Positions 1 to 6,015 of a stretch of 8,700 nt of DNA are shown piece by piece. Both the position numbers and the translations under genes were made by a program. How positions within the stretch are numbered: position 1 is the first letter of the stretch; every line of letters starts with the position of its first letter. This DNA is from CAZQKL01 sp964593895 [NCBI: uncultured bacterium] (lineage in GTDB: Bacteria > DYJV01). The stretch spans positions 1-8,700 of the forward strand of contig CAZQKL010000090.1 in NCBI GenBank assembly GCA_964593895.1. The letters are read 5' to 3'. The notes under the pieces were generated by a model, which was given only the letters and a program-made list of their open reading frames with translations, was not told the origin of the DNA and ran no database searches.

Positions 1-2
1 TT

Positions 3-161
3 GAAAAATTTTTAAAAATAAAATATTTACTCTACGAAAAAAAGATAAAAATTGCCAGAGCAAGAGAGATACTGGAAAACCAATCAAAAAAAATTACTCT
101 ATCAGCTCTAATTAATGAATTAAAAGAAATTTTAAATATTTTAAAAAGTTGCGGGGCGTAG
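3..161 (+). CDS. C-terminal tail of an unidentified protein (partial, 5' end outside window)
   Basis: The frame starting at base 3 is open for 52 codons and ends at TAG 159-161, while the other two + frames hit stops within the first 15 bases. The predicted tail is lysine- and leucine-rich and looks helical, with stretches such as [10 protein letters not shown] and [13 protein letters not shown] before a short CGA ending. I do not recognise the family, and no catalytic motif is visible. The stop codon lies inside the tRNA-Pro gene, so the last 10 nt of this frame overlap it. An open frame of this length is less likely by chance in such AT-rich DNA, but AT-rich intergenic sequence cannot be excluded. 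Confidence 0.45.
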   Translation, partial: EKFLKIKYLLYEKKIKIARAREILENQSKKITLSALINELKEILNILKSCGA

Positions 162-225
162 CGCAGCCTGGCAGCGCACCTGAATGGGGTTCAGGTGGTC
201 GGAGGTTCAAATCCTCTCGCCCCGA
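152..225 (+). tRNA. tRNA-Pro (anticodon GGG)
   Basis: The sequence folds into a full cloverleaf. The acceptor stem is CGGGGCG (152-158) with CGCCCCG (218-224), followed by discriminator A225. The D stem is GCGC/GCGC (161-164, 174-177). The anticodon stem is CCTGA/TCAGG (179-183, 191-195) around the loop ATGGGGT (184-190), giving anticodon GGG at 186-188 with U before it and G after it. The T stem is GGAGG/CCTCT (201-205, 213-217, one G-U pair) with loop TTCAAAT. It would read proline codons CCC and CCU. The 3' CCA is not encoded (TAG follows A225), so it must be added after transcription. The gene stands out as a GC-rich island. Confidence 0.97.
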
Positions 226-332
226 TAGTTCTTAACTTATCTCCAGTCTATTTTTATTTTAAATTTTATAAAAAAGGCATATTAATTGCATTTTATTTAA
301 AAAATGGGTAATTTGAAGTTTTAAAAAATTAT

Positions 333-338
333 AAGGAG
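333..338 (+). promoter_or_regulatory. Ribosome binding site of lpxC
   Basis: AAGGAG lies 9 nt before the ATG at 348, a strong Shine-Dalgarno match that supports this start. Confidence 0.8.
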
Positions 339-347
339 TTCAAATAG

Positions 348-1226
348 ATGGAAAGACAAAGGACAATAAAGTGTGACATTGAATTCACAGGGGTTGCTCT
401 TCATAGTGGCAGAAATGTCACAGTAAAATTGCTTCCAGCACCACCAAATACTGGTATAATTTTTAAAAGAATTGATTTACCAGGAAATCCAGAAATTCCA
501 GCACATATTGATTATGTGGTAGATACTGTTATGTGCACAGAACTTGGAATTGGGAAGGTTAGAATTAAAACTGTTGAGCATTTCTTATCTGCACTTTTCG
601 GTCTTGGAATTGATAATTTAATTGTTAAAATTGATGGTTGTGAGCTTCCAGCAATGGATGGAAGTAGTTATCCATTTATAAAATTATTGTTAAAAGCAGG
701 AATTAAAGAGTTTGATGAACCAAAAAAAATAATTAAAATAACGAAAAAGATTGAGATAAAAAAGAAAGATAAAACTGTAATAATTGAACCTTCAGAAAAT
801 TTAACCTTTTCTTTTTTCATTGATTATAATCATCCATTAATTGGCTCCCAGATGTTTTCCTTTGATTTTTCAACTGAAAATTATATTTCAGAAATTTCAA
901 AAGCAAGAACCTTTGGATTTTTAAAGGAAGTTGAACTATTGCGAAAAAATAATCTTGGGCTTGGTGGTTCTCTTGAAAATGCAATTGTATTAACTGAAGA
1001 TGGAATTTTAAATCCTGAAGGATTAAGATATGAGGATGAATTTGTTAGACACAAGATATTAGATGCAATAGGAGATTTAAGTCTTATTGGATTAAAATTT
1101 ATTGGACACTTCATAGGTATTAAATCAGGACATGAATTAAATTATCAATTGGCAAAAACTTTATTAAAAGATAAATCAGCATGGAATTTTTTTAATAATA
1201 AGAATTATCATTATGCAATTGCATAG
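348..1226 (+). CDS. lpxC: UDP-3-O-acyl-N-acetylglucosamine deacetylase LpxC
   Basis: LpxC is the cytoplasmic zinc amidase that removes acetate from UDP-3-O-acyl-GlcNAc, the committed step of lipid A synthesis. The 292-residue product has the family hallmarks: the N-terminal FTGVALHSG motif, TVEHFLSAL with catalytic Glu77 and zinc ligand His78, RHKILDAIGDL with zinc ligands His235 and Asp239 plus Asp243, and KSGHELN with His262 (E. coli His265). Length is close to the usual ~305 residues. The C-terminus ends soon after the catalytic core, with no fused FabZ dehydratase domain as seen in some phyla. It sits alone between the tRNA and the nuo operon, separated from nuoA by 155 nt, so it is probably a separate transcription unit. 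Its presence implies an LPS-type outer membrane. Confidence 0.97.
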   Translation: MERQRTIKCDIEFTGVALHSGRNVTVKLLPAPPNTGIIFKRIDLPGNPEIPAHIDYVVDTVMCTELGIGKVRIKTVEHFLSALFGLGIDNLIVKIDGCELPAMDGSSYPFIKLLLKAGIKEFDEPKKIIKITKKIEIKKKDKTVIIEPSENLTFSFFIDYNHPLIGSQMFSFDFSTENYISEISKARTFGFLKEVELLRKNNLGLGGSLENAIVLTEDGILNPEGLRYEDEFVRHKILDAIGDLSLIGLKFIGHFIGIKSGHELNYQLAKTLLKDKSAWNFFNNKNYHYAIA

Positions 1227-1314
1227 AAATTTATCTTTATAACTCATTTAAATCCTTTCATTTTTTCCAATTCTAAATTATTTTGTATTTTGTATAAAGT
1301 TTTACAATTTTTTC

Positions 1315-1341
1315 TTGACAAATTAATCGTATTGAAGTAAT
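1315..1341 (+). promoter_or_regulatory. Candidate sigma70-type promoter for the nuo-fdh operon
   Basis: The spacer between lpxC and nuoA holds a perfect -35 consensus, TTGACA at 1315-1320. The best -10 candidate is AGTAAT at 1336-1341 (4 of 6 matches), with a short 15-nt gap. At 17 nt spacing the hexamer is poor (TAATGG). The position, about 40 nt before nuoA and after lpxC, suits an operon promoter. The weak -10 in AT-rich DNA leaves this uncertain. Confidence 0.4.
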
Positions 1342-1370
1342 GGGGTTTAGCTTTTGAAATTTCTTTCACA

Positions 1371-1378
1371 AGAGGTGA
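1371..1378 (+). promoter_or_regulatory. Ribosome binding site of nuoA
   Basis: AGAGGTGA is a long match to the 16S anti-Shine-Dalgarno sequence (GAGGTGA core) and ends 3 nt before the ATG at 1382, which fixes the nuoA start. Confidence 0.75.
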
Positions 1379-1381
1379 ATA

Positions 1382-1759
1382 ATGACGCCTTCTTTAAACA
1401 CATATCTTGGTTCATATCTTGGAATTGCAGTTGTTTTAATTTTAGCAGTTATTCTTGCTGTTGTTATGATAGGTCTTTCCCATATTCTCGGGCCTCGTAG
1501 AAGAAATCCTTTAAAAGATATGCCGTATGAAAGTGGTCTTCCTACGATTGGTTCAACTTGGGCTCCATTTGATGTAAAGTATTACATTGTTGCATTGTTA
1601 TTTCTACTTTTTGATTTAGAATGTGTTTATATGTATCCATGGGCTGTTTATTTTAAAAAATTAGGTGTTTTTGGATTAATAGAAATGTTTATTTTTATTT
1701 TTATTCTATTGGTTGGATTTGTTTATGTTTGGAAAAAAGGAGCATTACAATGGGAGTAG
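1382..1759 (+). CDS. nuoA: NADH-quinone oxidoreductase subunit A (complex I NuoA)
   Basis: This is a small membrane subunit at the junction of the complex I membrane arm and the quinone cavity. The 125-residue product has three predicted membrane helices, at about residues 13-36, 66-90 and 97-117. Family motifs are visible: the PYESG loop (49-52), [20 protein letters not shown] leading into helix 2 with acidic Asp78 and Glu80, and YPWAVYF. The loop has Ser where some homologues carry Cys, as is common in bacteria. The last 10 nt overlap the start of nuoB, and the nuoB ribosome binding site lies inside this gene, suggesting translational coupling. It heads a run of six genes. Confidence 0.96.
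   Translation: MTPSLNTYLGSYLGIAVVLILAVILAVVMIGLSHILGPRRRNPLKDMPYESGLPTIGSTWAPFDVKYYIVALLFLLFDLECVYMYPWAVYFKKLGVFGLIEMFIFIFILLVGFVYVWKKGALQWE
1738..1742 (+). promoter_or_regulatory. Ribosome binding site deciding the nuoB start
   Basis: AGGAG inside the end of nuoA lies 7 nt before the ATG at 1750. This favours 1750 over the upstream in-frame TTG at 1729, which precedes the Shine-Dalgarno sequence itself. Confidence 0.8.
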
Positions 1760-2310
1760 AAAGATTTTTGCCTGATGGTTTAATTTTAACAACAACTCTT
1801 GAAAAGATTGTAGGTCTTGCAAGAAGTTATTCTGTTTGGCCATGTACATTTGGTTTGGCATGTTGCGCAATTGAGATGATGGCAACAAGTGTTGCTCATT
1901 ATGATATAGCTCGTTTTGGTTCTGAAGTATTTAGACCTTCCCCAAGGCAATCTGATTTAATGATTGTAGCTGGCACATTAACAAAAAAAATGAGCCCAAT
2001 GGTAAAAACAATATATGAACAGATTGCTGACCCTAAATGGGTAATTGCAATGGGTGCATGTGCTTCATGTGGTGGTGTTTTTCAAACTTATGCTGTTGTT
2101 CAAGGAGTTGATCAAATAATTCCTGTAGATGTTTATCTTCCAGGGTGTCCACCAAGACCAGAAGGGTTACTTGCAGCACTTATGAAAATTCAGCATAGAG
2201 CAAGAGGTGAAAGATTTAGAGATAGACCAGATATTGTTACTGAGGAAGATATTAAAAAATATTGTCAGCAAAGGAATATACCAGAAAAGATAGAAATTCC
2301 AGCAATTTAA
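1750..2310 (+). CDS. nuoB: NADH-quinone oxidoreductase subunit B (complex I NuoB)
   Basis: NuoB holds cluster N2, the [4Fe-4S] centre that passes electrons to quinone. From the ATG at 1750 the product has 186 residues. The four N2 ligands are present: the Cys38-Cys39 pair in [10 protein letters not shown], Cys104 in MGACASCGG, and Cys133 in LPGCPPRPE. The quinone-pocket stretch [14 protein letters not shown] is also conserved. Two further cysteines sit close to the cluster motifs: Cys32 in WPCTFG and Cys107 in CASCGG, where homologues usually have small non-Cys residues. An in-frame TTG at 1729 would add seven residues, but the AGGAG at 1738-1742 points to 1750. The gene overlaps nuoA by 10 nt and is followed 15 nt later by nuoC. 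Confidence 0.97.
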   Translation: MGVERFLPDGLILTTTLEKIVGLARSYSVWPCTFGLACCAIEMMATSVAHYDIARFGSEVFRPSPRQSDLMIVAGTLTKKMSPMVKTIYEQIADPKWVIAMGACASCGGVFQTYAVVQGVDQIIPVDVYLPGCPPRPEGLLAALMKIQHRARGERFRDRPDIVTEEDIKKYCQQRNIPEKIEIPAI

Positions 2311-2325
2311 TACTGGGAGAAAAAA

Positions 2326-2844
2326 ATGGCTAAGCCTTCAGAGATTATAAAATTAATCCAAAAAAAATATAAAAAAGCAATAATTGAAGCAAAAGAGTTT
2401 AGAGGAGACCCTATTGTTGTTGTTAAAAAAGAAAAACTCCTTGAGGTGTGTGAATTTTTGAAAAAAGAGAAAAAACTTCTTTTCAATATGCTTGTGGATG
2501 TAACTGCAGTGGACTTTTTACCGTATAAAAGAAAACCAAGATTTGATATTGTTTATATTTTAGTTTCTGTTGATTATGACCACAGATTAATTTTAAAAAC
2601 TCAGGTTGATGAGGGAGAGAAAGTTCCATCTGTTTATCATCTCTGGCAGAGTGCAAATTTCCCAGAAAGAGAAGTTTACGATATGTTTGGAATAGAATTT
2701 GAGGGCCATCCAGATTTAAGAAGAATTTTAATGTGGCCAGGTTTTGAATATCATCCATTGAGAAAAGATTTTCCAGTAAAAGGATACGATTTTGATAAGA
2801 AATGGGATCCAGAAAAAATTAGGCTAAATGTTTTAAAATATTAA
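2326..2844 (+). CDS. nuoC: NADH-quinone oxidoreductase subunit C (complex I NuoC, 30 kDa)
   Basis: NuoC is a hydrophilic peripheral-arm subunit that carries no cofactor and packs against NuoD and NuoB. The 172-residue product has the 30-kDa subunit signature: [20 protein letters not shown] followed by [17 protein letters not shown] (about residues 100-136), then the [10 protein letters not shown] ending (141-150). It is a separate gene, not the NuoCD fusion found in enterics. A GGGAG at 2315-2319 precedes the ATG. It lies 15 nt after nuoB and 14 nt before nuoD, in the canonical A-B-C-D order. The N-terminal third is lysine-rich and less conserved. Confidence 0.96.
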   Translation: MAKPSEIIKLIQKKYKKAIIEAKEFRGDPIVVVKKEKLLEVCEFLKKEKKLLFNMLVDVTAVDFLPYKRKPRFDIVYILVSVDYDHRLILKTQVDEGEKVPSVYHLWQSANFPEREVYDMFGIEFEGHPDLRRILMWPGFEYHPLRKDFPVKGYDFDKKWDPEKIRLNVLKY

Positions 2845-2858
2845 ATTAGAGGTAAAAA

Positions 2859-4028
2859 ATGATTACTGAGAGACATTTGAGATTACATTTTGGTCCACAT
2901 CACCCATCAACACATGGGGTATTAAGACTTGAATTAGAACTTGAAGGAGAAAAAGTAGTTAAAGTAACTCCAATAATTGGTCATTTACATAGAGGTATAG
3001 AAAAACTTGCAGAAGAGATGACTTATCATCAAGCTATCCCTTTAACAGACAGGCTTGATTATACAGCTGCTTCCTTAAATAATTTAGGGTATGTGCTTGC
3101 TGTAGAAAAATTACTTGGCATAGAAGTTCCAAAAAGAGCTCAATATCTTAGAGTGATAATTTGCGAATTATCAAGAATTATGGGTCACCATCTATGGCTT
3201 GGTTCTACAGCATTAGATTTAGGTGCAATGACAGTTGTTTTTTACACATTTTCAGATAGAGAACTTATAATGGAATGTATTGAAGAAGCAAGTGGTGGAA
3301 GACTTACTCCAACGTATATGAGGATAGGTGGAGTTGCAAAGGATATTACAGATAAATTTGTTGAAAAGGTTAAAAATTTTGTAAAAATTTTCCCAAAAAA
3401 GATTGATGGATATGAGAGATTGTTAACTGATAATAAAATATGGCGATTAAGAAATGAAAATTTAGCTGTTATTTCATATGAAGAAGCTATAAATTTAGGT
3501 CTTACAGGGGCTGTTGGAAGAGCGTCAGGAGTAAATTACGATGTAAGAAAAGCATTTCCATATTCAAGTTATGAGGATTTTGATTTTGAGGTTCCTGTTG
3601 GAACAAATGGAGATGCATTTGATAGATACATGTGCAGAATTGAGGAGATGCGTCAATCTGTAAAAATAATTAAACAGGCTATTGAAAATCTTCCTGATGG
3701 ACCTGTTATGGCAGATTTGCCATATTTAAATCCACCTCAAGAAAGAGTAAGAACAGATATTGAAGCTTTAATAAGAAGATTTAAATTTGCATCTGCAGGA
3801 TTTCCTGTTCCAAAAGGAGAAGTTTACCAATCTGTTGAAGGTTCTAAGGGAGAATTAGGGTTTTATATATACAGCGATGGAGGGAATAAACCATATAGAT
3901 TGAAGATTAAATCTCCATGTTTTATTCATGTTTCTGCTTTACCAAAGATGGTTGAAGGATATATGCTTTCTGATATAATTACCGCTATTGGCGGTTTAGA
4001 TATAGTTTTGGGTGAAATTGATAGATAA
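2859..4028 (+). CDS. nuoD: NADH-quinone oxidoreductase subunit D (complex I NuoD, 49 kDa)
   Basis: NuoD forms the quinone-binding cavity with NuoB and descends from the NiFe-hydrogenase large subunit. The 389-residue product carries GPHHPSTHGVLR (12-23), GHLHRGIEKLAE (41-52), DRLDY (64-68), MGHHLWLGSTALDLGAMT, and the C-terminal end VLGEIDR. The two quinone headgroup residues known from Thermus Nqo4, His38 and Tyr87, correspond by a constant offset to His19 and Tyr68 here. The CxxC pairs that hold nickel in hydrogenases are absent, so this is a complex I type subunit and not an energy-converting hydrogenase. Length is normal for the family. AGAGGT at 2848-2853 precedes the start, and 17 nt separate it from the next gene. 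Confidence 0.97.
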   Translation: MITERHLRLHFGPHHPSTHGVLRLELELEGEKVVKVTPIIGHLHRGIEKLAEEMTYHQAIPLTDRLDYTAASLNNLGYVLAVEKLLGIEVPKRAQYLRVIICELSRIMGHHLWLGSTALDLGAMTVVFYTFSDRELIMECIEEASGGRLTPTYMRIGGVAKDITDKFVEKVKNFVKIFPKKIDGYERLLTDNKIWRLRNENLAVISYEEAINLGLTGAVGRASGVNYDVRKAFPYSSYEDFDFEVPVGTNGDAFDRYMCRIEEMRQSVKIIKQAIENLPDGPVMADLPYLNPPQERVRTDIEALIRRFKFASAGFPVPKGEVYQSVEGSKGELGFYIYSDGGNKPYRLKIKSPCFIHVSALPKMVEGYMLSDIITAIGGLDIVLGEIDR

Positions 4029-4033
4029 AACAC

Positions 4034-4038
4034 AGGAG
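4034..4038 (+). promoter_or_regulatory. Ribosome binding site of the NuoF/GltD-type fusion gene
   Basis: AGGAG lies 7 nt before the ATG at 4046. It supports a start that leaves no room for the missing NuoF N-terminal domains, because the nuoD stop is only 17 nt upstream. Confidence 0.75.
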
Positions 4039-4045
4039 AAAACAG

Positions 4046-5995
4046 ATGGCTAAAGTTGTTTTTAGTTTATGGAAAGATGAAATAATTGATAATAGAGGAA
4101 AAAGTGAAGGTGAATATGCTGTTCCTGAAAATTTAACCATTCCAGATTATTTTGATGGAAATGAAGTAAAAGTATTTGTTGGTTGGGACGGAATTGTTAT
4201 CTTTGATGAAAATGTTTCAATTATTGAAGCATGTTGGAAGTATATGGAAGAAGCTCAAAAGCATTCATGTGGTAAATGTTTCTTATGCAGAATAGGGACA
4301 AAAGTTTTAGCTGATATATTTAAAAAATTAGTAGAAGGAGAAGCAACAGAAAGTGAACTTGAAATAATAAAAAAATTAAGTGTTTCAATTAAAGAAGGTT
4401 CAAGATGTAATTTAGGTCAAACTGTAACAAAGCCAATTTTACAGGCATTAGAATATTTTAAAGAAGATTTTGAAAATGCTGTTAAAGGAATTGTTAAAAA
4501 GAGTAATTTAAATTACGTTTCAAAATTAACTGCACCATGTATGGACGCATGTCCAATTCATCTTCCTATTCCTCAATACATAGAAGCAATTAGAGAAGGT
4601 AGATTTCAAGATTCACTTGATTTAATTAGAACAAGACTTCCCCTTCCTGGAATTGTTGGCAGAGTTTGTATAAAGCCATGTGAAGATAATTGTCGTAGAA
4701 TGCTCCTTGATGGTCCAATTGCTATAAAGCATTTAAAAAGATTTGTCGCTGATTTTGAATTAAAAAGAAAAGGAGTTAAGAAATTTACTCCAATTGAGGA
4801 GGAAAAAGATAAAAAAGTTGCAATAATTGGTGCTGGTCCAGCTGGTCTCACTGCAGCATATCATCTTGCTCTTAAAGGATATAAGGTTAAAATTTTTGAA
4901 AGATTAGGTGAACCTGGAGGAATGGCTGCAGTTGGAATTCCAGATTACAGGTTGCCAAGAGATATAATTAGAAAAGAGACAGAAGCAATTCAGTCTCTTG
5001 GAGTTGAAATTGCGTATAATACCTATGTTGGAAAAGATATAAAATTTTCAGAAATTGAAAAAGAATTTGATGCAATAATTATCTCAATTGGAGCTCATTC
5101 TTCTAGCAAAATGAGAGTTGAAGGAGAAGATGCAGGATATAAAGGTTTTATTCCTGGAGTGAAATATCTGCTTGATATAAACAATGGAAAAGACCCATAT
5201 CCTGAGGGTAAAAGGGTAGTTGTTGTTGGTGGTGGAAATGTTGCAATGGATTGTGTTAGATGTTCATTAAGACTTGGAAAAGAGGAAGTAATTTTAGTCT
5301 ATAGAAGAACAAGAAGTGAAATGCCAGCAAATGTTGAGGAGATAGAAGAGGCTGAAGAAGAAGGTGTAAAGTTTATGTTTTTAACAAATCCAGTAAAGAT
5401 TGTAGGAAAAGATGGGAAAGTTGTTGGAGTTGAGCTTATAAAGATGAAATTAGGTGAACCTGATGAATCTGGTAGAAGAAGACCAATTCCAATAGAAGGA
5501 AGTAATTTCTTTTTAGAGTGCGATATAGTTGTTCCTGCAATAGGTCAGGCAATAGATTTAAGTGTTTTAGAAGGAGTAGATGGAATTGATGTAACAAGAA
5601 AGAATACTATTGTTGTGGATACAGAATCTTGTATGACTACAAGAAAAGGTGTTTTTGCAGCAGGAGATGTTGTTACCGCTCCAGATGCATTAATAAGAGC
5701 TTGTGCAGGTGGGAGAAGAGCTGCAGATAGAGTTGATAAATATTTAAAAGGTGTAGAAGTTAAGCCTGATTTAGATGAAAAACTTGAAGATTATGTAAAT
5801 AAAGTAAAAGTTTTTGATTCATATGAAAATATAGGAATAATTGATGGAAGACCAAGAGTTCCAATAAAACATATGAGCCCTGAAGAGAGAAAGAAAAGCT
5901 TTATTGAATATACCCAAGGTTATACAATTGTTGAAGCAAGGGCAGAAGCTGATAGATGTTTAAAATGTTATAGAGTTGGAATGATAGGTTACTAA
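4046..5995 (+). CDS. NADPH-type FAD/Fe-S oxidoreductase: NuoF C-terminal domain fused to GltD-like module (SfrB-like)
   Basis: This is a 649-residue cytoplasmic electron-transfer flavoprotein. Residues about 41-145 match the end of NuoF, including the N3-type [4Fe-4S] site SCGKCFLCRIGT (Cys75, 78, 81) with Cys121 in SRCNLGQT. The NuoF NADH/FMN Rossmann domain is absent. Residues about 160-235 are the Fe-S domain of the glutamate synthase beta/dihydropyrimidine dehydrogenase type (PCMDACP, Cys165 and 169; GRVCIKPCEDNC, Cys208, 212, 216). An FAD-binding GAGPAG lies at 262-267, an NAD(P)-binding GGGNVAMD at 395-402, YRRTRSEMPA at 419-428, and the FAD-closing GVFAAGDV at 535-542. A CLKC pair (638, 641) ends the protein. 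The YRR after the second Rossmann fold suggests NADPH, by analogy with GltD and NfnB. The architecture resembles Geobacter SfrB and flavoprotein partners of NADP-linked formate dehydrogenases. It probably feeds or drains FdhA, encoded 20 nt downstream. Confidence 0.88.
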   Translation: MAKVVFSLWKDEIIDNRGKSEGEYAVPENLTIPDYFDGNEVKVFVGWDGIVIFDENVSIIEACWKYMEEAQKHSCGKCFLCRIGTKVLADIFKKLVEGEATESELEIIKKLSVSIKEGSRCNLGQTVTKPILQALEYFKEDFENAVKGIVKKSNLNYVSKLTAPCMDACPIHLPIPQYIEAIREGRFQDSLDLIRTRLPLPGIVGRVCIKPCEDNCRRMLLDGPIAIKHLKRFVADFELKRKGVKKFTPIEEEKDKKVAIIGAGPAGLTAAYHLALKGYKVKIFERLGEPGGMAAVGIPDYRLPRDIIRKETEAIQSLGVEIAYNTYVGKDIKFSEIEKEFDAIIISIGAHSSSKMRVEGEDAGYKGFIPGVKYLLDINNGKDPYPEGKRVVVVGGGNVAMDCVRCSLRLGKEEVILVYRRTRSEMPANVEEIEEAEEEGVKFMFLTNPVKIVGKDGKVVGVELIKMKLGEPDESGRRRPIPIEGSNFFLECDIVVPAIGQAIDLSVLEGVDGIDVTRKNTIVVDTESCMTTRKGVFAAGDVVTAPDALIRACAGGRRAADRVDKYLKGVEVKPDLDEKLEDYVNKVKVFDSYENIGIIDGRPRVPIKHMSPEERKKSFIEYTQGYTIVEARAEADRCLKCYRVGMIGY

Positions 5996-6000
5996 TTTTA

Positions 6001-6007
6001 AAAGGAG
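6001..6007 (+). promoter_or_regulatory. Ribosome binding site of fdhA
   Basis: AAAGGAG lies 8 nt before the ATG at 6016. It is the only strong Shine-Dalgarno sequence for the whole fdhA reading frame. Confidence 0.8.
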
Positions 6008-6015
6008 TAACTTCA

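Noticed and set aside
226-347. Promoter for lpxC (TTGCAT at 286-291 with TAATTT at 309-314)
   Set aside because: Spacing is 17 nt, but the -10 matches only 3 of 6 and such matches are expected often in DNA this AT-rich. No terminator hairpin with GC pairs was seen here either.
1213-1224. 12-base palindrome ATGCAATTGCAT at the end of lpxC, as terminator or operator
   Set aside because: It has no loop and no U-run directly after it, and it lies in coding sequence up to the stop. No second copy was seen near the operon promoter.
2483-2758. Minus-strand open frames under nuoC, lpxC, the fusion gene and fdhA (also 881-1114, 4606-4851, 6551-6757, 8090-8359)
   Set aside because: They lie opposite well-conserved genes, show low-complexity translations and lack recognisable motifs or ribosome sites.
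2859-4028. NuoD-like gene as the large subunit of an energy-converting hydrogenase (formate hydrogenlyase type)
   Set aside because: The N- and C-terminal CxxC nickel ligands are absent and quinone-site His and Tyr are present, so it is complex I type.
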